13,353 bases of DNA from Planctomycetota bacterium (lineage in GTDB: Bacteria > Planctomycetota > UBA1135 > UBA2386). This document shows, piece by piece, positions 1 to 7,349 of this stretch. The translations under genes and the position numbers were made by a program. The notes below the pieces were generated by a model, which saw only the letters and a list, made by a program, of their open reading frames with translations, was not told where the DNA came from and did not search any database. The stretch's first letter is position 1. Every line of letters begins with the position of its first letter. Location of the stretch: NCBI GenBank assembly GCA_020425885.1, contig JAGQRA010000415.1, positions 1 through 13,353 of the forward strand. Reading direction: 5' to 3'.

Positions 1-35
1 GGGCACCGCACGGGGACGAAATCGAGTTCGGACAT
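1..35 (-). CDS. 5' end of an unidentified gene (runs off left edge)
   Basis: Only the first 11 codons are inside the window, reading MSELDFVPVRC on the minus strand. The start is supported by a strong Shine-Dalgarno, GAAGGAG, ending 8 nt before the ATG. It is the third member of a minus-strand run after the sigma factor and the LRR protein, 113 nt downstream of the LRR stop, so it could share their transcript or be separately controlled. Too little sequence is present to assign a family. The Shine-Dalgarno lies in the bulge of a two-tier hairpin (see the regulatory entry), so translation of this gene may be controlled by RNA structure. That an ORF starts here is likely; what it encodes is unknown. 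Confidence 0.5.
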   Translation of the reverse strand, partial: MSELDFVPVRC

Positions 36-37
36 CT

Positions 38-73
38 GGTTGGCTCCTTCCGGGCCTCGCGGCCCGACCAACC
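38..73 (-). promoter_or_regulatory. Two-tier hairpin presenting a Shine-Dalgarno in its bulge
   Basis: Read on the minus strand, GGTTGG (73-68) pairs perfectly with CCAACC (43-38). Inside it, CGGGCC (66-61) pairs perfectly with GGCCCG (56-51) around a GCGA loop (60-57), a GNRA-type tetraloop. The two stems are separated by one unpaired T (67) on one side and by GAAGGAG (50-44) on the other. GAAGGAG is the Shine-Dalgarno of the gene starting at 35, and the ATG follows the outer stem by 2 nt. The pairing is seen directly; a role as a translational control element is inferred. No U-run follows, so it is not a normal intrinsic terminator. Confidence 0.45.
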
Positions 74-148
74 CTCTGTGTCCCGCATTCGCCAGCCGTT
101 ACAGGTTCCCCCACTCAAGACATCAGTTCAACAGCGTGGCGCCCGCCG

Positions 149-2545
149 TCAGCGCTCCTCGCGCACGACCTCGAGGTCGGGGCGTTGCGCCCGCAGGTCC
201 TGCGCCATCGCGTCGGTCAGCCAGGCGCAGTCCCAGACGTTGAGGCCGCGCAGCACCTTCGCCGCGAGGATGGCCGGCAGGCAGTCGGCGGTCAGCACGT
301 TGCAGCCGCGCACGTCGAGGATCTCGAGGCGCGGCAGCTGCAACACCGCGGTTGCGCCGGCGTCGTCGAGCCACGGACTCTCGGCCAGATAGAGCTTCTT
401 CAGGCCCGGGAAGCGGTCGCGGATCAGCCGCGCGGTGCCGGCGTCGAAGCCCGGGCAGGTCACCAACCCGAGTTCCTCGAGCCCGACCGGCAACTGGAGC
501 AGGACCGACGTATCGAGCTCTGGGTTCTCGGCCAGCATCACCGCGCGCAGCGCCGGCATCGCCGCGACGCAGCGGAGGGACTCCGCGGTGAAGCCGCCGC
601 GCCACAGCGTCAGCTCGCGCAGGCGGGTCAGACCCGCAAGTGACGCGACCCCACCATCGTCGAGGCCGCCGAGGTTGATGAGGCGCAGAGTCACAAGCCT
701 GGTCAGCCTGACGAGCTCCGGGTACCAGTCGGCCGGCAGATCGCCGCAGCTGTTGAGCTCGAGCATGTCCATGCCGGCGACGCCGGTGATGCCGTCGAGA
801 CTCGCGCGCTCGAGCATCGTGTTGGTCACCTGCAGCGAGGTCAGCGCGGGCAGCCGCGGCAGCGCGGACAGCATCCCCCGTTCGGTGCCGGTTCCCGCGC
901 CATCGCGGTTGACGCCGAACATCGCGAGCGAACGCAGCTTCGGCAACGCCGCCAGCTGCTCCAGACCCGCCGCGCTGACGCCCTGCACGCGCGACAACGA
1001 GAGCATCGTCAGCTGCGATCGCTTCGCCAGCTCGGCGAAGGCGGCGGCGGTCATCGCAAACGCGCCATCGACACCGACGGACTCGACGTCCGCCGAGAGT
1101 TCGGCGAAGTCGCCCGGCCGCCGCACCCACTCGCTCGCCGGCTGCGCCAGGCGCTCGGCGTGCTTGCGCCCGAGCTCGGCGACACCGGCGTTGAACTCGG
1201 CTGCGGTCAGGCCGTCCGCGGCCTCGGTGTCCGGCTGCCGGAAGCACAGCGGTCGCTTGCCGCGCAGCATCAACTGCTCGACCGCCATCAGATCCACCCA
1301 CGCCAGGTCCTGCAGGCCGACCTCGTGCAGCTGCCCGGCATCGAGCAGCGGCTGCAGCGCGCGCCGCGAGGTTCGCGAGCAGCGCGACAGGTCGAACCGT
1401 CGCAGCCAGCGCAGACCGACCAGCTCGGCCACCGAGGTGTCGTCGAGGTGCGGGCAGTCGACGATGTCGACCTCGCGCAATGCCGGGCAGGTGTCGCGCA
1501 GACGTTTGCCGACGGTGGCCTCGAGCAGCGGTTGGGACACCAGTCGGATCGCTCGCAGGCGCGGCCAACCGGGCAGGCCGGCGACCGTGAGACCCGCGCC
1601 GATGCGTTCGGCCTCGGCCCGCTGTGCCATCAACGCCGGCCGGTGCCGGGCGCCGAGGGCCGCCGTTGCCGAACCGCGGACCCCACCCTGCAACGTGAGC
1701 TCGGTCAGACCGCGTAGACCGCCGAGGGCCGCCAGCCACTCAGCGCGCACGAACGTCGTGGTCAACGTCAGCACGCGGAGCCCGGGGCAGTCCGCGATCG
1801 CCTTCAGCCCGGCCTCCCCCACGGTGTGGTTGCAGGTCAGGTCGAGTTCGCGCAACGACGGCATTCGCGACATCGCCGCCAGCGCGCCAGGACCCGTGTC
1901 GAAGTAGGTGAGCGCGAGGGTCGCCAGCAAGGGCAGACCGTCGAGGTGATGCAACCCGGCGCCGGTCACGCGATCGGTCCCTACCAACTCGAGGCGGCGC
2001 AGAGCGAGGAGGAGCGCGATGTCGGCCAGCGCGGCGTCGGTGATCGACACCGGTTCGGGCGGATCCCCGGGGCCGCGCCAGACCGTGCTGGCGAAGACCC
2101 GCAGCGCTTGCAGCTGCGGACAGCGTTCGACGAGCGCCCGCACCGCCGCGTCGTCGAGGTTGCGCAGCTCGACGGCCGTGAGATCGGACGAGAGGGTCGG
2201 AATCACGCTGGCGTCGGTGATCTCGACCCACTCCGGTTCCTGCGGCGGCTCCCATTCCGGCGACGCGGCCTCGCTCGGCGACTCGCCGCGGCCCCCTTCG
2301 AGCAGGAACACGCCGATCACCGCGCCGAGACCGAGCACCAGGACCGCCGCCATCAACAGCCCGCGCATGGCGGCTGGCCGCCGCGCACCGATCGCGTTCG
2401 CAGCCTCGTCCACGTCGCCCCCGGCCGCCGCCCGCACCATTACCGCCGCCGTGACGTCAGGCATCTGTTCGCCGCCCAGCACCTCGCGCACGGCCCAGTC
2501 GAACCGACGCGCCATCGCTTCGTCCCGATCGCTTTCCTCGCTCAT
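149..2545 (-). CDS. Membrane-anchored leucine-rich-repeat protein paired with an ECF sigma factor
   Basis: This 798-residue protein has a cytoplasmic-type N-terminus (1-60), a single hydrophobic helix (about 61-82) preceded by Arg residues (positive-inside, so the C-terminus faces out), an acidic/Pro linker, and then leucine-rich repeats. The repeats are of the cysteine-containing type (LRR-CC, as in F-box/AMN1-like proteins), with units such as CPALREVDIVDC near 353 and LEILDVRGC in the C-terminal array. Two arrays (about 120-430 and 490-790) are separated by a non-LRR linker (about 437-485). The ATG overlaps the sigma-factor stop by 4 nt, so the two are translationally coupled. By analogy with sigma/anti-sigma pairs, the short N-terminal segment could hold the sigma factor while the LRR domain senses a ligand or partner outside the membrane. 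No zinc-binding anti-sigma motif is visible, so that role is inference. The fold call is firm. Confidence 0.85.
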   Translation of the reverse strand: MSEESDRDEAMARRFDWAVREVLGGEQMPDVTAAVMVRAAAGGDVDEAANAIGARRPAAMRGLLMAAVLVLGLGAVIGVFLLEGGRGESPSEAASPEWEPPQEPEWVEITDASVIPTLSSDLTAVELRNLDDAAVRALVERCPQLQALRVFASTVWRGPGDPPEPVSITDAALADIALLLALRRLELVGTDRVTGAGLHHLDGLPLLATLALTYFDTGPGALAAMSRMPSLRELDLTCNHTVGEAGLKAIADCPGLRVLTLTTTFVRAEWLAALGGLRGLTELTLQGGVRGSATAALGARHRPALMAQRAEAERIGAGLTVAGLPGWPRLRAIRLVSQPLLEATVGKRLRDTCPALREVDIVDCPHLDDTSVAELVGLRWLRRFDLSRCSRTSRRALQPLLDAGQLHEVGLQDLAWVDLMAVEQLMLRGKRPLCFRQPDTEAADGLTAAEFNAGVAELGRKHAERLAQPASEWVRRPGDFAELSADVESVGVDGAFAMTAAAFAELAKRSQLTMLSLSRVQGVSAAGLEQLAALPKLRSLAMFGVNRDGAGTGTERGMLSALPRLPALTSLQVTNTMLERASLDGITGVAGMDMLELNSCGDLPADWYPELVRLTRLVTLRLINLGGLDDGGVASLAGLTRLRELTLWRGGFTAESLRCVAAMPALRAVMLAENPELDTSVLLQLPVGLEELGLVTCPGFDAGTARLIRDRFPGLKKLYLAESPWLDDAGATAVLQLPRLEILDVRGCNVLTADCLPAILAAKVLRGLNVWDCAWLTDAMAQDLRAQRPDLEVVREER

Positions 2546-3045
2546 CGTTCGCCTCCGGTCCGTCCTTCGATGCAGGCGCGCAGCACCGCGCGCAGCCGCT
2601 GCAACAGCGTCTTGACTCCGCTCTCCTTCATCCCCATCACCGCCGCGGTCGCGGCGCGGTCGAGGCCATCGCGATAGAACAGCTCGACGACCTGCCGCGG
2701 CCGACCGTCGAGTTCGCCCAGGCAGGCCCGCAACGCGTCGAGCCAGGGCTCGGCGTCGTCACCGCAGTCGCGTTGCCAGAGGCGGTCGGCGAGCTCGACC
2801 AGCAGTTCCTCACGGCGGCCCTCGTCGCGGCGACGGCGCAGCAGCAGGTGCTTGCCGGTGCGCCGCAGGAAAGCGGCGACCGCCGGCGGATCGCGATCGT
2901 CCTCGAGGCGGCGGAAGGCGATCAGGAAGGTGTCCTGCAGCAGGTCCTCGGCCTGCGCCGGCGGCGCGCCGAGCGCCCGCAGGTAACGCCACAGACCAAG
3001 CTGATGGCGGCGGACGAGCGCCTCGAGATCGACGGCGAGGGCCAT
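2542..3045 (-). CDS. ECF-type RNA polymerase sigma factor
   Basis: With this start the protein has 167 residues, normal for an ECF sigma factor. Region 2 spans about residues 9-70, with the core motif EDLLQDTFLIAF at 33-44. Region 4 spans about 115-160, with a helix-turn-helix around AATAAVMGMKESGVKTLLQR. Only regions 2 and 4 are present, as expected for the class. An in-frame ATG 156 nt upstream (3201) would add 52 low-complexity residues and overlap the divergent esterase gene by 7 nt. I prefer the ATG at 3045 because homology to the family begins there and because a candidate ECF promoter lies in the intervening sequence. Neither start has a clear Shine-Dalgarno. The stop overlaps the LRR gene start (ATGA-type junction), giving a sigma plus membrane-partner operon. 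Identity as a sigma factor is firm; the start is not. Confidence 0.85.
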   Translation of the reverse strand: MALAVDLEALVRRHQLGLWRYLRALGAPPAQAEDLLQDTFLIAFRRLEDDRDPPAVAAFLRRTGKHLLLRRRRDEGRREELLVELADRLWQRDCGDDAEPWLDALRACLGELDGRPRQVVELFYRDGLDRAATAAVMGMKESGVKTLLQRLRAVLRACIEGRTGGER

Positions 3046-3142
3046 GCGTGGCGGGGTGGCGGCGGGGGTCACGGAGGAGGATCCCGTGGCCGGCGCCAGG
3101 GTATTCAGCGGGCCAAACGGATTCCTGCCCGCCCCGCTGCCT

Positions 3143-3166
3143 GACGACGCAGCGACATCGGGGTTC
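3143..3166 (-). promoter_or_regulatory. Candidate ECF-type promoter for the sigma/LRR operon
   Basis: On the minus strand GAACC (3166-3162) is followed after 15 nt by CGTC (3146-3143), resembling the GGAAC / CGTC pattern known for many ECF-dependent promoters. It lies about 100 nt upstream of the preferred sigma start and could give autoregulation. Similar short matches arise by chance in GC-rich DNA, so this is tentative. Confidence 0.22.
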
Positions 3167-3194
3167 TCGGTGGCTCCTCGGTTAGCCTGCGACG

Positions 3195-4850
3195 ATGCCA
3201 TGTCCGCTGCTCGTGCGCCGGCTCGTCGCGCTGTCCGTTGCCGTCGCGTTCACCGGTGTCATGGCCGCGCAGGTCGACGACAAGACCGTGCGCGTGTTCC
3301 TGTTCGCCGGCCAGTCGAACATGGTGGGCGCCGATTCGCACGTCGCCGACATCGAGCGGTTCCCGCCGTTCGCCGGCCTCGGCGAACCGCAGCCGAAGGT
3401 GCGGTTCTGGTACTGCATCGGTCGCGAGAACAAGCAGCGGTCGGACGGCTGGGTCGCGCTGCAGCCGGTGGGCGACATGGTCGGCCCCGAGTTGAGCTTC
3501 GCCCGCGAGGTCGGCCGCCACATCGCTGCGCCGCTCGCGATCATCAAGTGCGCAGCCGGCGGCACGCATCTGGGCGGCGACTGGAATCCCGACGAACCGA
3601 GCGGCTTCGCGATGTACCCGCTCATGCGCAAGGAGATCGCGGCAGCGCTCGGCGAGCTCAACCGCCGGAAGATCCGCTACCGCATCGAGGGCTTCGTGTG
3701 GCACCAGGGCGAGAACGACATGTTCGTCGCCGACTACATGCAGAACTACGGCGCCAATCTCGGCCACTACCTGGCCTGTTGGCGGCGCGATCTGCAGCAG
3801 CCCGAGCTGCGTTTCTACATCGGCGAGCTGTGCACCAAGACGATCTGGGGCATGGATCTGAGGCCGCGGATGTATGCGATCAGTCGCGGCCAGCGCGCCG
3901 TCACCGATGTCGACCCGTTGGCGCAATACGTGCCGACGTCCCACGTCGGCGTCGAGATCGGCGGTGGTGTCGGCCTGCACTATCACTACGGCACGCTCGG
4001 CCAGCTCGAGCACGGCGTGAACTACGCCCACGCCTACCTGCGCAACATCGGCGCGCTGCCCGAACGGAGCCGGCCGCTGCCGCGCTGGCCGTACGCGAAG
4101 GGCAGCAGGGTCCGCCTGTTCGTGCTGGCCGGGCATCGCAACATGGAAGGCGAGCGCGCCTTCGTGCAGCAGCTCGGTGGCAAGGACAAGGCGCTGCGCA
4201 AGGACGATCCGACGATCGCCTACCGCTACAACCTCGGCGGTGGCTATCGCGTGTCGGACGGCTACGAGCCGCTCGGGCCGGTCGGCTGTTACGACACGTT
4301 CGGGCCCGAGCTCAGCTTCGCGCGCCGGCTGCGCCGCGGCAGCAAGGACGACATCGCGATCGCCAAGTTCACGCACAGCGGCAGCCAGATCATCGATTGG
4401 ACTCCCGCGGGCAGCGAGGCGAAGTCGCGCAACCTGTTCGAGGCGTTCGTGACCTTCGTGCGCGAGTCGATCGCCGAACTCGAGGCCGCGGGCCAGGCGG
4501 TCGAACTCGCCGGCATCTGCTACCACCTCGGCGAGAACGACATGTCGTGGATGCCGTTCCGCAAGGGCGCGGCCGAACGACTGCAGGCGCTGATCACCGG
4601 CAGCCGCGAGGCGCTCGGCATGCCCGAGCTGCGGTGGTTCGTCAGCCAGCAGGAGCCGACCGACGACGACGCAGTCAACGGCTTCGACGTCGAAGGCGCC
4701 ATCGAAGCGGTCGCCGCCGCCGACGCGCGGCTGACGCTCATTCGCGCGTTCGGCCTGCCCGGCCGCGAGCAGCAGCTGGTCCTGACCACAGCCGGGGTGG
4801 TGGCGCTCGGCGACCTGCTCGCCGAGCCCGTGCTCGCGGCGGACAGGTAG
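3195..4850 (+). CDS. Secreted tandem SASA (sialate O-acetylesterase-like) protein with a degenerate second domain
   Basis: This 551-residue protein has a Sec signal peptide (1-25; cleavage likely before Gln26). Two SASA/DUF303 domains of the SGNH-hydrolase type follow. In the first, GQSNM (39-43, nucleophile Ser41), GPELSFARE (97-105), CAAGGTH (119-125), WHQGEND (169-175) and a His-rich C-terminal block (LHYHYG, 261-266) fit an active carbohydrate esterase that removes O-acetyl groups. The second domain repeats the order: GHRNM (313-317), GPELSFARR (370-378), THSGSQ (393-398), YHLGEND (443-449). It has Arg315 in place of the Ser nucleophile, and its last block (QQLVLTTAG, 526-534) lacks the expected His, so it is probably catalytically dead and may bind substrate or serve a structural role. 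The N-terminal Arg pair followed by a hydrophobic stretch supports this start, although no Shine-Dalgarno is visible. The substrate is unknown. Confidence 0.85.
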   Translation: MPCPLLVRRLVALSVAVAFTGVMAAQVDDKTVRVFLFAGQSNMVGADSHVADIERFPPFAGLGEPQPKVRFWYCIGRENKQRSDGWVALQPVGDMVGPELSFAREVGRHIAAPLAIIKCAAGGTHLGGDWNPDEPSGFAMYPLMRKEIAAALGELNRRKIRYRIEGFVWHQGENDMFVADYMQNYGANLGHYLACWRRDLQQPELRFYIGELCTKTIWGMDLRPRMYAISRGQRAVTDVDPLAQYVPTSHVGVEIGGGVGLHYHYGTLGQLEHGVNYAHAYLRNIGALPERSRPLPRWPYAKGSRVRLFVLAGHRNMEGERAFVQQLGGKDKALRKDDPTIAYRYNLGGGYRVSDGYEPLGPVGCYDTFGPELSFARRLRRGSKDDIAIAKFTHSGSQIIDWTPAGSEAKSRNLFEAFVTFVRESIAELEAAGQAVELAGICYHLGENDMSWMPFRKGAAERLQALITGSREALGMPELRWFVSQQEPTDDDAVNGFDVEGAIEAVAAADARLTLIRAFGLPGREQQLVLTTAGVVALGDLLAEPVLAADR

Positions 4851-4973
4851 GAATCGGCGCCGCCGAGGGGCGACTTGACGGCGACACGCAGGCGGTAGAA
4901 CGTGAGTGAGTGGCTCCGGGCGGGATGGGACCGCAGCTCGAATCTCACGCGTCCTGAATCCCGCATGAACCAA

Positions 4974-4980
4974 GGAAGGA
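4974..4980 (+). promoter_or_regulatory. Ribosome binding site of the 577-residue secreted protein
   Basis: GGAAGGA lies 7 nt before the ATG at 4988 and fixes that start. It is notable because most genes in this window lack a recognisable Shine-Dalgarno. Confidence 0.6.
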
Positions 4981-4987
4981 CCGACCA

Positions 4988-6721
4988 ATGCGACACCGCC
5001 TCTGCCTCGGACTGGCTTCCCTCGTGACGGTCGCCGCCTTGCGCGGCCAGCAACCCCCGCCACTGTCGACCGCCTTCCCGGGTGCGCCGGCGCTCGTCGA
5101 TGTCGTGCAGGTCACGAGCGACACCTCACCCGATACCTGGCCCGCGCTCGGGTTCGCCGACACGGGCGCCACGGGACTGCTGCTGTTTGCCGAGGACGTG
5201 GGCTGGAATACAGGCAGCTCGTGCAATCACCGGCACGTCATGTACTCGGCCACGTTCGGGGCGGCAGGCCTCGGCCCGGCATCGGCGGTGCCGACGCAGG
5301 CGATCGCGCGACACGGGCTCTACTCGATCGCCTTCCGGCCGGCGGCGACGAGCGCGTTCGTCACCCTGAACACGAGCATCCCGAACGGGGCCAACTACTG
5401 CGCCGACGATGTTGCGAGCACGGTCTGGAGCGGCGGTGCCTTCGGACCGATCGCGCGCTTCGACGACGGCCTCGACGACGACGATCTCAATGGCGCGGTC
5501 GCCTACCTGTCGAACGGCAACCATGCGCTCGTCGTCTGGAACGACCAGCCCGGCAGCTGGCCCGGCAGCTACGACTGGACGGTGCGGGCCAGGCTCTGGG
5601 ACGAGCTGACCGGCACGCTCGGCCCGAACGTGACGATCGAGCCCGGTGGGGTGAGTCCGTGGCGTGACATGCGCGTCGCCGATGGGCGTGGCGTCGCCGC
5701 GATCCCGGGACAGTCGGCATGGGTCGTGGCCTACGGCGGCAGCAGTTACACCGGAGCGGCCGCGACGTTCGACCCGTTCTATCGGATCGTCACCCTTACC
5801 GGCGGCACGTTGACGGTCGGACCGCAGCAGGCGCTGGCGGCGGTGAACAACGGCGTCGAGGATGGCCGACCGGTCATCGCGTTCCGCGGCACGAACGGCG
5901 TCGCCGTCTGGTCCGAGCGGGTCGGCGGTCTCGACCTCGAGGTAATGGCCGCGGTCTGGGACCCGCTGAGCGGCGCGTTCGGACCGGCCGTGCAGCTGAC
6001 CGACGACGACGCCGAGGATGCGATCTGCGCCGGCCCGAGCGGCGCGAACTCGTCCGGGAACGTCATCGCGACCGACACCGGCTTCCACATCGTCTACGAA
6101 CGCCAGGAACCCGGAGAGCCCGATCGCGAGCTCGCCTGGCTCTGGTTCGACGGGGTGCTCGCGAGCCACCCCGTGCGTCTGACCGACGACGGCCTCGACG
6201 ACGAGCACGTCGATGCCGCGATCGACGGCAACGGCATCGTGCACCTCGCCTGGAAACAGGGACCGGTCAGCGCCGCGATCACCGCTGCGGACGAGATCCT
6301 CGTCGGCAGGCTCGCGTTCCCGACGGTCGGCACGGCGATCAACGGCGGCGCATTCGACGCCTCGGCGAAGAACGCATTCGCCAACGATCTCGTCGCGTTC
6401 GGGCCGGCGCCCGGCGTGCACCCGACCCTGGCGCCGTCGCCGCTCGCGCTGATCGCCAACTTCGGGGCGACTCCCGTGGCGAGCGGCACGACGATGCTCC
6501 AGGGCACCGTGATCCCGAACCTCGTCGCGCTCAGCCTGCTCTCGGCACCTCCGGGTAGCGAGATCGTGCTCGGCACCTCGCTCGGCGCTGTGCCGATGAC
6601 CTTCACCGCGCCGGCAGGCATGGCCGGGATCCAGCTCCGCGTACAAGGCCTCGCGCTGTGGCCGGCGATCGGCTCGTTGCCGGTGCTCGCCACCAGCGAC
6701 CTCAGGATCACGTTCTTGTAG
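4988..6721 (+). CDS. Secreted beta-repeat protein with acidic loops and a C-terminal planctomycete-type domain
   Basis: This 577-residue protein has a signal peptide (1-20; probable cleavage before Gln21-Gln22). The body is made of beta-rich repeats that alternate 'value/visibility' strands (VVWND, AVWSE, VAWK-like) with acidic loops: FDDGLDDDDLN (158-168), LTDDDAEDA (337-345) and LTDDGLDDEHVDA (398-410). The regular W/F-x-G and Asp-rich pattern suggests a beta-propeller or similar fold whose loops may bind Ca2+; this is inference. The last ~100 residues (about 476-577) are a separate beta-sandwich-like region ending in a short Leu/Ile/Phe strand, similar in style to the C-termini of many secreted planctomycete proteins. 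No catalytic motif is recognised. The gene follows the esterase by 137 nt on the same strand and is convergent with the next gene. A strong Shine-Dalgarno supports the start. Function unknown. Confidence 0.75.
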   Translation: MRHRLCLGLASLVTVAALRGQQPPPLSTAFPGAPALVDVVQVTSDTSPDTWPALGFADTGATGLLLFAEDVGWNTGSSCNHRHVMYSATFGAAGLGPASAVPTQAIARHGLYSIAFRPAATSAFVTLNTSIPNGANYCADDVASTVWSGGAFGPIARFDDGLDDDDLNGAVAYLSNGNHALVVWNDQPGSWPGSYDWTVRARLWDELTGTLGPNVTIEPGGVSPWRDMRVADGRGVAAIPGQSAWVVAYGGSSYTGAAATFDPFYRIVTLTGGTLTVGPQQALAAVNNGVEDGRPVIAFRGTNGVAVWSERVGGLDLEVMAAVWDPLSGAFGPAVQLTDDDAEDAICAGPSGANSSGNVIATDTGFHIVYERQEPGEPDRELAWLWFDGVLASHPVRLTDDGLDDEHVDAAIDGNGIVHLAWKQGPVSAAITAADEILVGRLAFPTVGTAINGGAFDASAKNAFANDLVAFGPAPGVHPTLAPSPLALIANFGATPVASGTTMLQGTVIPNLVALSLLSAPPGSEIVLGTSLGAVPMTFTAPAGMAGIQLRVQGLALWPAIGSLPVLATSDLRITFL

Positions 6722-6767
6722 GACAGCACCCGTGCGGCCCTTGCTCGCAGTGCCGCGCCTGCCCCAT

Positions 6768-7196
6768 TCACCGACGCCGGGCGACGACGCCGGCGATCCC
6801 GGCGATCACCAGGCCCGTGCCCGCGGCGGCGAACACCAGCGCCAACATGCCTGCCAGCACCAAGGTCAGCTCGCCGCCATGCCGCCCTGGCGTCGAGCCG
6901 ACGCCGCCGACGGAGAGCGCAAGAAGGAGCGCGCAAAGGCCGATCCCGAGCACGGCGACGACACCTCCCGTCCACAACAGCGGGCGATGGCTGCGCGGTC
7001 GTCGCCACGTGCTCCGTGCCAGCATGAGGCCGAGCAGCAGACTCGCCGCCAGCACCGACCCCGTCACCATCGCGAACGAACGTTCGTCGTAGCCGTGCCA
7101 CTCGACCCAGACGGCGGCGGCCTTGGTGGCGAGCACCCACCCCGGCATGCCGGTCGCGATCAGCCAGCCGAACCCGTGCGCGAGTCGCGCCATCAT
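6768..7196 (-). CDS. Small integral membrane protein of unknown function
   Basis: The protein has 142 residues starting MMARLAHGFG. It contains a moderately hydrophobic first segment (about 10-31) and three clear transmembrane helices (about 41-60, 73-94, 109-138), with Arg-rich loops (61-71) and an Arg-rich C-terminus. No family motif is recognised. The frame stays open upstream to about 7694, but that extension is Arg/Pro/Glu-rich, lacks hydrophobic or family features, and is antisense to the decayed cassette, so I start at the double ATG at 7196/7193. No Shine-Dalgarno is visible. The 3' end faces the secreted protein gene across 46 nt. That it is a coding gene is likely from the coherent membrane topology; its role is unknown. 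Confidence 0.6.
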   Translation of the reverse strand: MMARLAHGFGWLIATGMPGWVLATKAAAVWVEWHGYDERSFAMVTGSVLAASLLLGLMLARSTWRRPRSHRPLLWTGGVVAVLGIGLCALLLALSVGGVGSTPGRHGGELTLVLAGMLALVFAAAGTGLVIAGIAGVVARRR

Positions 7197-7272
7197 GGAC
7201 ACGGTATCGACGCCGCGATGGACGCCAAGTGCGCCTGTTGCATACCGAGGATCCAGTCCATTCTGTCCATAC

Positions 7273-7294
7273 CCGCCGATTGACCTCACGGCGG
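7273..7294. repeat. Inverted repeat around a -35-like box upstream of the decayed cassette
   Basis: CCGCCG (7273-7278) and CGGCGG (7289-7294) form a perfect 6-bp inverted repeat. The 10-nt centre contains TTGACC (7280-7285), a good match to a sigma-70 -35 box. A poor -10 candidate (CATGTT, 7302-7307) lies 16 nt further on. The site lies between the divergent starts at 7196 (minus) and 7350 (plus), where an operator would be expected. The rest of the 153-nt gap shows nothing recognisable. Confidence 0.25.
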
Positions 7295-7349
7295 ATTCGC
7301 GCATGTTTGGACGGAGCCGGTCACGGGGCCCATCGGCTACATCTCGCCG

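Noticed and set aside
123..1739. 538-codon open frame on the minus strand within the LRR gene
   Set aside because: Arg/Ala/Gly-rich shadow of the LRR frame, typical of GC-rich third positions; no domain features.
4875..4901. TTGACG and TAGAAC as a sigma-70 promoter before the D-rich secreted protein gene
   Set aside because: The spacing is only 15 nt and the -10 match is modest; not strong enough to list as a feature.
3105..5063. 652-codon minus-strand open frame opposite the esterase
   Set aside because: Low-complexity antisense translation with no motifs, while the plus-strand frame carries clear SASA motifs and a signal peptide.
5126..6646. 506-codon minus-strand open frame opposite the D-rich secreted protein
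   Set aside because: Rich in Arg, Asp and His with no domains; the plus strand has a signal peptide and Shine-Dalgarno.
6732..6758. 7-bp stem with one G-U pair in the gap between convergent genes
   Set aside because: Loop of 13 nt, no U-run on either strand; not convincing as a bidirectional terminator.
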